From assembly GCA_946480785.1 (NCBI GenBank), contig CAMLLD010000016.1, positions 1 to 64,000 of the forward strand: a stretch of 64,000 nucleotides of DNA, read 5' to 3'. Each line of letters starts with the position of its first letter. The stretch's first letter is position 1. The notes beneath the pieces are model-generated. The model was given only the letters and a program-made list of their open reading frames with translations. It ran no database searches and was not told the DNA's origin. Source of the DNA: an uncultured Blastocatellia bacterium (lineage in GTDB: Bacteria; Acidobacteriota; Blastocatellia; Pyrinomonadales; Pyrinomonadaceae). The translations under genes and the position numbers were made by a program. Positions 43,801 to 50,658 of this stretch are shown one piece after another.

Positions 43801-45252
43801 GCCCAGGGCCCGGCGATTTTTGTAATGAACGCCGACGGCAGTAACCAACATCGAGTCTCACCGGGGGTGGGCTCGACTCCGGTTTGGTCCCCCGATGGCC
43901 AGAGCATCGCTTATTCGAAATCGGATCCGCTCTTCGGCGGTCTCTATCGGATGGATGTAGACGGCAATAATGACAAGCGAATTTACTTGCCATTCAGTGG
44001 CGTCTTAGCCCCGATGTCTTGGTCGCCCGACGGTTCAACCATCGCCTTTACGAGACAACCGCCAACGATCAACTTCGGTCCCAAGGATTTTCACTTGTAC
44101 ACGATGGACCCGAATGGGTCCTCGCAAAAACTGCTCATCGATAATGGAGACACCCTCGATTTTGAACCTGACTACTCGCCCGATGGATTGAAGCTCGTTT
44201 ACCTGATTCACGATCTGTTCATCACGTATAACCTGGCGGTCGCAAACTCTGACGGCACCGGACAAGTCGTGCTGGGCCGCTTGAACGTTTCCGCGAACCC
44301 ATCGTGGTCTCCCGACGGCACGAAGCTCCTGTTCATGGATCAGAACGACATCTGGACTTCAAATACCGACGGCACGAACAGAATCAACCTGACTCAGTCA
44401 GCAAACATCGAGGAGGATTCTGATTGGCAGCCTGTTCGCGCCGCGAGTGGGCCGAATCAAATCGATGACGCCGCGTTCTTCGTTCGCCAACACTACCAGG
44501 ACTTTCTCAATCGTACTGCGGATGCGGGCGGTCTCGATTTTTGGACCAAAGAAATTACGAATTGCGGAGCTGATCCTCAGTGTATTGAGACTAAGCGCAT
44601 CAACGTCTCGGCGGCATTCTTTCTTTCGATCGAATTTCAACAGACGGGCTACCTCGTTGAGCGCGCCTACAAAAGCGCGTACGGCGATGCGCAGGGAGTC
44701 TCAACCATCGGCGGTTCGCATCAACTGAGCGTGCCGATTGTCCGTTTAAGTGAGTTCCTGCCGGACACGCAGCAGATTAGCGCGGGAGTTGTGGTAAACA
44801 CGCCGGGGTGGGAAGCGGTTTTGGCTGCGAACAAACAACAGTTCTTCTCGCAGTTTGTCGAACGCACACATTTCAAGAACGCTTACCCGTCAGCTATGAG
44901 TGCGGTCGATTTCGTCGTTGCGCTCGATAACAACGCGGGACATCCTTTGTCGGCAGCGGAGCGTAATCAACTCGTTGCGGATCTGACCTCGGGGGCGAAA
45001 ACGCGGGCGCAGGTTTTACAGGCGATCGCCGAAGACGCAGACCTCGTTACGGCAGAATCGAATCGCGCTTTTGTGTTGATGCAGTATTTCGGTTATCTGC
45101 GGCGCAACCCAAACGATCCGCCGGACGCTGACTACAGTGGCTTCGATTTTTGGCTCACGAAGCTGAACAACTTCAACGGCAACTTCATAAACGCGGAGAT
45201 GGTCAAAGCGTTTCTTTCGTCAATCGAATATCGTCAACGCTTCGGGCCTTAG
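40855..45252 (+). CDS. Giant secreted FG-GAP / DUF11 / PD40 / DUF4214 protein
   Basis: ATG 40855 overlaps the GH27 stop (ATGA) and gives 1,465 residues with a signal peptide (VAVFFTFIPLSTFAQ). Residues about 45-720 form many FG-GAP/VCBS blades with calcium-binding loops (ADFNHDGIPDVVVGG, GDFNGDGKADY and so on), probably one or two seven-bladed propellers. Then come a DUF11-like module (about 725-840), a carboxypeptidase-regulatory Ig module (GRIVDETGNGLAGVTVVLQG), a PD40/TolB propeller (IWTMNADGSGAVQLT, repeated WSPDGT) and a C-terminal DUF4214 domain (RQHYQDFLNRTADAGGLDFWTKEI). No catalytic residues are seen. It is probably a surface polysaccharide-binding or adhesion scaffold made together with the galactosidases. 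Confidence 0.9.
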   Translation: MKIKAPSLRSNFIIKLLVAVFFTFIPLSTFAQGCSEPSFHAASNFDTGLTEPRSIAIADFNHDGIPDVVVGGFGPLFFNSRYAAVLLGTAGGGFGKPLVIPYNTFGVATGDFNGDGNADFVLSGLKFFYGDGAGNFRADELAVPGDPGRVYAADFNNDGRSDVLYFNSPSLPFSTVFLSNSSGGFTQIPGPASFRPDELSFGDFNGDSKIDFVSMFTSGLQVNLGDGAGHFQPQPVMQISVFVGRGVPQAFDFNHDGKLDVVVSRDSDFRLFLPGDGAGGFGPPVMQQTTFEARVTADFNGDGNLDIAGSEQTNAAFRIALGDGTGQFTDLAAHAIGGESTGLLTADFNKDGKADLISVNPGSNDVSVVFGDGAGNFEAADAFRFGNSTLSAVAAGDFNGDGKADYAVARSSNTILTFFLGNGAGSFPNTFGRDTGVQNFTYLAAGEFNHDGKTDLVGISLNENVVVVVLGGASFSASRVAAFPQPIAVTTGDFNNDNNLDVVVLNSSSYGIMLGNGAGDFGPLQTFSLGTKASSVSVGDFTGDGKLDLAIANEQPNSVSILVGNGSGAFTAGSTLTFNSPSGIPRLSAVADFNGDNKLDIAVADRNTQAILVFLGNGNGTFAAPASYEEIFPPIQLLAADLNQDGRPDLLALNDRFNTNVSAFMNDGNGGFLKPLNYGVGDFPKEAALADFNSDGRPDIVVAHLTSSNIVLALSAPCRAPDLAVRMSHDGNFAAGMPGVYKLTATNVSLSRAVGPITITDTLPQGLTFVSGGGNGWQCAAVGQSVTCSHSAPLDAGEVSELTLTVTAGLEAIPGVTNSVTINHSLDLNAANNTSADVTIVNTGAGISGRIVDETGNGLAGVTVVLQGIVKQTVTTTANGFYAFSGLPEGLTYTVTPTMAARFFSPASKIFRNLRVSGSGDFVGKSQTNGKIVFNRNVNGLINIWTMNADGSGAVQLTNGPESDRKPQWSPDGTKIAFQRDVAQGPAIFVMNADGSNQHRVSPGVGSTPVWSPDGQSIAYSKSDPLFGGLYRMDVDGNNDKRIYLPFSGVLAPMSWSPDGSTIAFTRQPPTINFGPKDFHLYTMDPNGSSQKLLIDNGDTLDFEPDYSPDGLKLVYLIHDLFITYNLAVANSDGTGQVVLGRLNVSANPSWSPDGTKLLFMDQNDIWTSNTDGTNRINLTQSANIEEDSDWQPVRAASGPNQIDDAAFFVRQHYQDFLNRTADAGGLDFWTKEITNCGADPQCIETKRINVSAAFFLSIEFQQTGYLVERAYKSAYGDAQGVSTIGGSHQLSVPIVRLSEFLPDTQQISAGVVVNTPGWEAVLAANKQQFFSQFVERTHFKNAYPSAMSAVDFVVALDNNAGHPLSAAERNQLVADLTSGAKTRAQVLQAIAEDADLVTAESNRAFVLMQYFGYLRRNPNDPPDADYSGFDFWLTKLNNFNGNFINAEMVKAFLSSIEYRQRFGP

Positions 45253-45265
45253 TCCGGCCGCCGGC

Positions 45266-45302
45266 GTGTGGCGGTTTTGTAGTCGAGGTAAAAGAGCCAC
45301 AC
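45266..45302. repeat. Dispersed hairpin element, copy 1 (GTGTGGC/GCCACAC)
   Basis: Arms GTGTGGC (45266-45272) and GCCACAC (45296-45302) enclose GGTTTTGTAGTCG and an A-rich part. Nearly the same sequence occurs at 53197-53233. The rest of the 209-bp gap around it (45253-45461) shows no gene. Confidence 0.7.
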
Positions 45303-45461
45303 TCACAACGGCCGGCGGGCGTACCTCTTCGGTCCGCTAACTCATCCACAACACTCATTTCTCGGTGCTTCTCTCTGTGTGTTGTGCCGCACGGAAGCTG
45401 GCACATCCGTTGCCAAACTTAGCGCTGCTCACACTATTTTCAAGAAAGCTCGCTAAGCCAA

Positions 45462-46853
45462 TTGCAAACTTTTGTTCTTGCGGATCTGAAGGCGCAGGGT
45501 GGATTTGTCAACAAAGACACCGTTGCGGGTGGTTACGGATCGCGCTTTCGCGCCGACTCCGTAATGACTCGGCTTGCCAAAAACATTCGCTTCGTCTTTC
45601 AAAACCTGCCGAGTATTCAACTCGGTTACGCAGCGTCTATTTTGTCGCGCGCGGGCCATCGCGTTGTTTACACCCGAGGCGAACAGGTCAAAGGTGATGT
45701 GGCGCTCATTCTCACATCGATCGTGGATTACAAACACGAGCGATCGTGGGCGGCGCGGGCGAAGGAGAATGGTCTCCGCGTGGGTTTCCTGGGCACAACC
45801 GCTACACACATGCCCGAACTGTTTGACGATGCGGGCGACTTTGTTATTTGCGGTGAACCGGAAACAGCTTGTCTCGAGCTTGCCTCAGGCAAGGAGCTCA
45901 ACGGTCGTGTGCTAAGTACACCAATAAGCGATCTCGATTCGCTGCCGTTTCCCCGTTGGGACTTGATCAAAAGCAAACGCTTCGGCTACGTGAACCGGGG
46001 TCGCTTTGGTCTCACGCGAGCGGTGCCGATGCTGACCAGCCGCAGTTGTCCCGAGCATTGCACGTATTGCCCACACCGTATCACCGCCAGTTTTCGCGCC
46101 CGTTCGGACGACAACGTGCTCGCTGAACTCGCCGAACTTTGCCGCGGACACGAACGCATCCATGTGGTCATTCGCGATCCTCTTTTCACTCTCGATCGCG
46201 ATCGCTGTTTTCGCATCGCCGAAGGAATTCGGGCGCGCGGGCTGAAGCTCACGTTTGAATGTGAAACGCGCATGGACGATCTCGACGAGGAATTGATCCG
46301 TTCGCTGCATGCCGCGGGCCTGCGTGAGATTGGCTTTGGCGTGGAATCTGTCGAACCGGCGACGCTCAAGCGCGTCGCTCGTCGCTTTATTCCGCACGAA
46401 CACATGAGAAACATGGTTGCGCTTTGCTGGAAACTCGGAATTAGTACGACGGCGTTTTATGTTTTCGGTTTCTTGCAGGATACGGAAGAGAGTCTGGAGG
46501 CCACGATCAGGTTTGCGTGTGAACTGGGAACGACCCGCGCCAACTTCAAAATCCTGACACCTTATCCGGGAACGCCATTGTTCAAGCAGATGAAGGCGCT
46601 GATTTTTGAAAACGATTGGGAACAGTTCGACGGCTACACGCTAAACTTCAACCATCCGGTATTGACGCCACGACGGGCGCGGCTGATGCTCGGCATGGCG
46701 TACTCGCGCTTCTTCTTCCGGCCGTCGCAATTAATGAATATGATCGGACTACACGAATACTCCGGACGGTTACATCGTGCTGATGAATGGTCGTGGCGTC
46801 GCCAGGACTACTTCGATCGCCCGTGGGTTTCGCAAAGGAAGAGTTCGGCATGA
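45462..46853 (+). CDS. B12-binding-domain radical SAM protein
   Basis: The protein has 463 residues, apparently from TTG 45462; the N-terminus TFVLADLKAQGGFVNKDTVAGGYGSRF matches the start of the family. A cobalamin-binding-like Rossmann domain (about 45-155: IQLGYAASILSRAGHRVVY, VGFLGTTATHMPEL) lacks an obvious DxHxxG histidine motif. The radical SAM core has CPEHCTYC (Cys196, 200, 203) and then the barrel with GFGVESVEPATLKRVAR. The C-terminal tail is helical. Such enzymes do methylations, ring formations or other radical steps on lipids and natural products. It is coupled by ATGA to the DegT aminotransferase, so both probably build one modified sugar or lipid. Confidence 0.88.
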   Translation: MQTFVLADLKAQGGFVNKDTVAGGYGSRFRADSVMTRLAKNIRFVFQNLPSIQLGYAASILSRAGHRVVYTRGEQVKGDVALILTSIVDYKHERSWAARAKENGLRVGFLGTTATHMPELFDDAGDFVICGEPETACLELASGKELNGRVLSTPISDLDSLPFPRWDLIKSKRFGYVNRGRFGLTRAVPMLTSRSCPEHCTYCPHRITASFRARSDDNVLAELAELCRGHERIHVVIRDPLFTLDRDRCFRIAEGIRARGLKLTFECETRMDDLDEELIRSLHAAGLREIGFGVESVEPATLKRVARRFIPHEHMRNMVALCWKLGISTTAFYVFGFLQDTEESLEATIRFACELGTTRANFKILTPYPGTPLFKQMKALIFENDWEQFDGYTLNFNHPVLTPRRARLMLGMAYSRFFFRPSQLMNMIGLHEYSGRLHRADEWSWRRQDYFDRPWVSQRKSSA

Positions 46854-48124
46854 TGCCACGCACTATTGCCCGTTATGGTGTTCGCTCGGCGCCCGGTGAT
46901 GAACAGGTCGTCGTCGCCGCGTTTCGGCGTGGCGAGGCAGTTAGCGGTCCGGCGGTCGAAGAGTTCGAAGCAGAGTTTGCGAAGTTTCATCGCGTGGAGT
47001 ACGCGACCGCGACTTCCTTTGGTCGCATGGCGTTTCACTATATTCTGCGTGCGCTCAATCTGCCGGCCGGCTCTGAAGTTATCTTTCCGGCACTGACATT
47101 CTGGGTGGTGCCCGAGATAGCTCGTCGCAATGGACTCAGGCCGGTGTTCGTTGACGTCGATCCGCTAACCTTCAATCTCGATCCAACTAAATTGGAAGCG
47201 GCGCTGACTGAGCGCACCCGTGCAATCGTGCCGACGCATCTTTACGGATTGCCTTGCGCCATGAACGAGGTGCTGAAGCTTGCCGAAAAGCATGACCTCG
47301 TTGTTATCGAAGATTGTGCGCAGGCGGTTGGCGCAAAATATCGCGGGCGAAGAGTCGGTACATTCGGAACCGCATCCTTCTTCAGCTTTCAGTTGCTCAA
47401 GGGAATCAATACTTACGGCGGTGGCATGGCGCTCACAAACGATGTTGCTTTGTCACGAAGCATACGCGCTCAGGCCCTGAGAGAACCTCTGCAAAGCGTG
47501 CCGGATCTCGCGCGCCGGTTTGCGGCGGGTTATGGAGCACGCGTCGCGGTCAGTCCGAAGGCTTTCACGTTTTGGGGTTACCCGTTGCAAGCAGCCGTCT
47601 CTCTCTTGGGCCATCACGATCTTTCACGATTTGTCTGGGAGAAGATCCGTCCGCTCGAGCAGTTTCCGCGGACGTATCATCAGCGATACTCAAACGTGCA
47701 GGCGCTACTCGGTCTGCGCGGACTCGCCAACCTTGATCGTCATAACGAACGCTGCCGCGAACACGCGGCGCAATACACTCGCGGGTTAATTGATTGTCGG
47801 AACGTGCAAACGCCGCGAGTGCCGGCAGATGTGGACCACGTGTTTTATCAGTACTGCGTGTACACATCGGATGCGAGGACGCTGAGTCAATGGGCCATCA
47901 GGCGCGGTATCGATATCGAGACGACGCATGTCGATGTTTGTTCGAAACTGGAGCTCTTTAAGGAGTTTCGTGTCGACTGTCCCGGAGCGGAGGCGACGGA
48001 AAAGGCGCTGCAATTACCGGTGTACTCGCGGCTGCGCGACTCCGATATCGAGCGCGTGTTGCGCGTTGTGCGGGAAGCGAGCAGTAGTCTGGATGTTCAT
48101 GGGAACTCTTATCAGCATGCATGA
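46850..48124 (+). CDS. DegT/DnrJ/EryC1/StrS family PLP aminotransferase
   Basis: ATG 46850 overlaps the radical SAM stop by 4 bp and gives 424 residues; a second ATG follows directly. The fold-type I elements are visible: EFEAEFAKFHRVEYATATSFGRMA, IFPALTFWVVPEIARRNGLRPVFVDVD, VVIEDCAQAVGAKY (Asp155) and SFFSFQLLKGINTYGGGM with the PLP lysine near 184. The family makes amino sugars by transamination of nucleotide-linked keto sugars. It shares translational coupling with the radical SAM gene upstream and overlaps the DedA gene downstream. Confidence 0.92.
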   Translation: MMPRTIARYGVRSAPGDEQVVVAAFRRGEAVSGPAVEEFEAEFAKFHRVEYATATSFGRMAFHYILRALNLPAGSEVIFPALTFWVVPEIARRNGLRPVFVDVDPLTFNLDPTKLEAALTERTRAIVPTHLYGLPCAMNEVLKLAEKHDLVVIEDCAQAVGAKYRGRRVGTFGTASFFSFQLLKGINTYGGGMALTNDVALSRSIRAQALREPLQSVPDLARRFAAGYGARVAVSPKAFTFWGYPLQAAVSLLGHHDLSRFVWEKIRPLEQFPRTYHQRYSNVQALLGLRGLANLDRHNERCREHAAQYTRGLIDCRNVQTPRVPADVDHVFYQYCVYTSDARTLSQWAIRRGIDIETTHVDVCSKLELFKEFRVDCPGAEATEKALQLPVYSRLRDSDIERVLRVVREASSSLDVHGNSYQHA

Positions 48125-48608
48125 ACTTGTGCCGGCTGTGCTCGGCGTTCATGGAGATGGTCTGTTCGCGCGACTATTGCCGCAGTACGGATATTTCGCG
48201 GTCTTGATCGCCGCGTTCTGGGAAGGCGAAGCCGTACTGATTGCCGCGGGCACACTTTGCGGCGCCGGTTATCTTGATTGGCGTCTCACGATTCTCGCGG
48301 CAGCTATCGGCGGCGCCGCGGGCGATCAGATCTATTTTTACGCCGCGCATCAACGGGCAGCTCGGTTGGTGCAAAAATCCAAACGACTGCGAAAGTTGTA
48401 TCCGCGCATAAGCAAGTTCGTCCTGCGACACGGAACCATCGCCGTGCTTCTCTCACGCTTCGCCGCGGGGCTGCGAATCACGATTCCCTTAGTCTGCGCG
48501 ACCGCGGCGATGCCACCGCGGAAGTATTCATCGCTGAACTTTGTGAGTGCGTTATGTTGGGCGTCCGTTTGGGTGGCGATCAGTTATCAATTCGGCGCCC
48601 GGCTGTAG
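48117..48608 (+). CDS. DedA/SNARE-associated family membrane protein
   Basis: I place the start at ATG 48117 (163 residues), where the conserved N-terminus begins and the overlap with the aminotransferase is only 8 bp; ATG 48099 is an alternative. The DedA blocks are YGYFAVLIAAFWEGEAVLIAAGTLCGAGYL, the glycine-rich GGAAGDQIYFYAAHQ and the amphipathic HGTIAVLLSRFAAGLRITIPLVCATAAM. DedA proteins are polytopic inner-membrane proteins; some flip undecaprenyl phosphate or phospholipids. Here a role in moving the product or lipid carrier of the radical SAM/aminotransferase pair is plausible but inferred. Confidence 0.85.
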   Translation: MHELVPAVLGVHGDGLFARLLPQYGYFAVLIAAFWEGEAVLIAAGTLCGAGYLDWRLTILAAAIGGAAGDQIYFYAAHQRAARLVQKSKRLRKLYPRISKFVLRHGTIAVLLSRFAAGLRITIPLVCATAAMPPRKYSSLNFVSALCWASVWVAISYQFGARL

Positions 48609-48662
48609 CAAGATCCGTCTTTAAAGCTTGGAGCAAACACGGACCTCACTTACAGTGTTCGC

Positions 48663-49937
48663 ATGAACGCGATCACCGTTGTCCGGTCCATGGTCCTGGG
48701 CTGCCTCTTTCTAATAGCGACGGCCGTCGTCTCCGCGCAGCCCCAACAATCAGTCAAGCCCGGGCATAATTGCACCACGCGCGTCCTCTTTCTTGGCAAC
48801 AGCTATACATACTTCAATAACGTGTCCGCGATTCTTTCGGAGTTGGCAAAGGCTGGTCATCAATGCACTGTCGAGACGCGCATGGTAGCGCCCGGCGGAA
48901 AGACTCTCAGGGACCACTGGGAAAGTTCTGCCTCGCGTCAAGCGCTGGACTCTCAGGCCTGGGACTTCGTTGTCCTGCAGGATCAGAGCACACTCGGGAT
49001 TACCTTTTATTTCGAAGCCCAGACGCGAGTAACAAGCGACGAGCTCTTTCGTCCCGCGGCGGAACTGTGGGCCAACGAAATCCGGAAACATCACGCGACG
49101 CCGGTTTTTTATCTCACGTGGTCCCGCAAAGCCACGCCTGCAGATCAGGCAGCGTTGAATTACGCATACATTCGCGCCGCGAAAGCGACGCGATCGTTGG
49201 TAGCGCCGGTTGGCCTGGCTTGGGCGCGAGTGAGGCAAACAGATCCGAATATCGATCTGTATTATCATGATGGCGCACATCCCTCGCCGGCCGGTAGTTA
49301 CCTCGCGGCTTGCGCCATCTATGCAACCATCTTTCGTGCGAGTCCAGTAAACCTTCCGGCTCGCATCAGCGGCGCACCGGTCGATCTCGACACTGAACAA
49401 GTCGAGCCGGAGAAGACCACGGTTCTCATTGATCTGCCGGCGGCAGTGGCGACTAAGCTTCAGACCGCCGCCTGGAACGCGTGGCGGGAGCTCAAACAGC
49501 ACGGCGGATATTTGCCTGTGAATCCGGTCTCGCCGCCCTCCGTCAAGTTACCTGCCGGCGAGCGTCTTGGACCAGCAGACCTGGAAGGAACGTGGCGCGG
49601 CCAGATTCTTTTCTATCCCGGTGCGGGATCAACCGAGATGGTCCTTGAGTTTCACCGCGAGGGCGCGACGTTGAAGGGACATCTGAAAATCAATTACTCG
49701 ACAAAGGACTTCGCCTCCGAATCACTTGAGCTTACAGATTTGCAAGTTGGCGAGCGGGAGTTTACTTTCAGCGATCCGAGTTCAGCGGGAGTGAATAAAT
49801 TCAAGATCTCATTTCGCGGCGTGAAGAGTGGAGCGGAGCTGAGAGGTGTGGCGGAGACGAAGGTGGAAGGAAAAGTTGAAGGCCGCGATTACCGGCTCGA
49901 AGTTTTGGGTGACTGGGTGCTGCACCGTGAGAAATGA
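48663..49937 (+). CDS. Exported SGNH-like hydrolase with C-terminal beta domain
   Basis: The protein has 424 residues with a signal peptide (VLGCLFLIATAVVSAQ). The SGNH blocks are VLFLGNSYTYFNNV (nucleophile Ser47), GGKTLRDHWE, DFVVLQDQSTL and the C-terminal YYHDGAHPSPAGSYLAA with the catalytic Asp and His. About 150 further residues form a beta-rich domain (LEGTWRGQILFYPGAGSTEMVLEF), probably a lipocalin-like or carbohydrate-binding fold. The enzyme is likely an esterase that removes acetyl groups from polysaccharides, which would suit the hemicellulose locus to its left. It starts 54 bp after the DedA gene. Confidence 0.86.
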   Translation: MNAITVVRSMVLGCLFLIATAVVSAQPQQSVKPGHNCTTRVLFLGNSYTYFNNVSAILSELAKAGHQCTVETRMVAPGGKTLRDHWESSASRQALDSQAWDFVVLQDQSTLGITFYFEAQTRVTSDELFRPAAELWANEIRKHHATPVFYLTWSRKATPADQAALNYAYIRAAKATRSLVAPVGLAWARVRQTDPNIDLYYHDGAHPSPAGSYLAACAIYATIFRASPVNLPARISGAPVDLDTEQVEPEKTTVLIDLPAAVATKLQTAAWNAWRELKQHGGYLPVNPVSPPSVKLPAGERLGPADLEGTWRGQILFYPGAGSTEMVLEFHREGATLKGHLKINYSTKDFASESLELTDLQVGEREFTFSDPSSAGVNKFKISFRGVKSGAELRGVAETKVEGKVEGRDYRLEVLGDWVLHREK

Positions 49938-49980
49938 GCGCTGCTCCGGTCGCCGTCGCATGTGCAATAGGTGAGTACAA

Positions 49981-50415
49981 ATGCTGAAGGTGATTTCTAT
50001 TCTTGGACTGATCGTGATGCTTGGCGCATTGGTTGGCCTTTATAAGATCGGCGTGCTCTTCACGGCTCAGCCTATCGCTATCGCTCTTCAGTTAATAGCA
50101 GCCGTATTGATGGTCTGGGCGCGCGTGACCCTTGGCCGTCGCAGCTTTCATGCTGCTGCGAATCCGACCGCGGGCGGGCTGGTTACTACGGGCCCTTACC
50201 GATTCATACGACATCCGATCTACACCGCAGTCTGTCTCTTCGGTTGGGGTGCGATCGTTACCCACTGGTCTTTGGCAGGCGTTGCGTTGGGAGTACTGTT
50301 GTTACTCGGTGCGCTAATGCGATTGTTATGTGAGGAGCAATTGGTGAAGCAGAAGTATCCGGAATACGTCGAATATGCGAAAGTCACGAAACGGATGGTT
50401 CCGTATCTCTTCTGA
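49981..50415 (+). CDS. Isoprenylcysteine methyltransferase (ICMT)-like membrane protein
   Basis: The protein has 144 residues with about four membrane helices. The C-terminal signature of the ICMT/phospholipid methyltransferase superfamily is present: GLVTTGPYRFIRHPIYTAVCLF and, at the end, LCEEQLVKQKYPEYVEYAKVTKRMVPYLF. These are the SAM- and substrate-binding parts. The substrate in bacteria is unknown for most members. It lies 43 bp after the SGNH gene and 20 bp before a small membrane protein gene, and the three may be one transcript. Confidence 0.87.
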   Translation: MLKVISILGLIVMLGALVGLYKIGVLFTAQPIAIALQLIAAVLMVWARVTLGRRSFHAAANPTAGGLVTTGPYRFIRHPIYTAVCLFGWGAIVTHWSLAGVALGVLLLLGALMRLLCEEQLVKQKYPEYVEYAKVTKRMVPYLF

Positions 50416-50435
50416 TTCTGCGTTGTAAGTAAGTT

Positions 50436-50642
50436 ATGGGCATGTGGAAATATATTTTGGCCTCGATTCTGTTAGTAATCGGGGTTGTTGAGATAGTCCT
50501 GGCGCTCAACAGAGATCTGCGTGAAGCGTTGATGCAGACGAGTCCGGTACGGATAAAGCACGCTGAATCATCAGCGTTCTTGTTAGCCGGACTCTCTGCG
50601 TTAGTGATGGGAATCGGGATTCTCGTTTACGGCTTATTCTAG
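50436..50642 (+). CDS. Small two-helix membrane protein
   Basis: The protein has 68 residues. It has one hydrophobic helix at the N-terminus (YILASILLVIGVVEIVLAL) and one at the C-terminus (SAFLLAGLSALVMGIGILVYGLF), joined by a short charged loop. It follows the ICMT-like gene by 20 bp on the same strand. No family is recognised. The clear membrane pattern and spacing make it a likely real gene. Confidence 0.7.
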   Translation: MGMWKYILASILLVIGVVEIVLALNRDLREALMQTSPVRIKHAESSAFLLAGLSALVMGIGILVYGLF

Positions 50643-50658
50643 TAACGGTTGCAGCTAA

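Noticed and set aside
47928..48116. Longer start for the DedA gene
   Set aside because: The added arginine- and cysteine-rich residues come from another frame of the aminotransferase and do not match DedA proteins.
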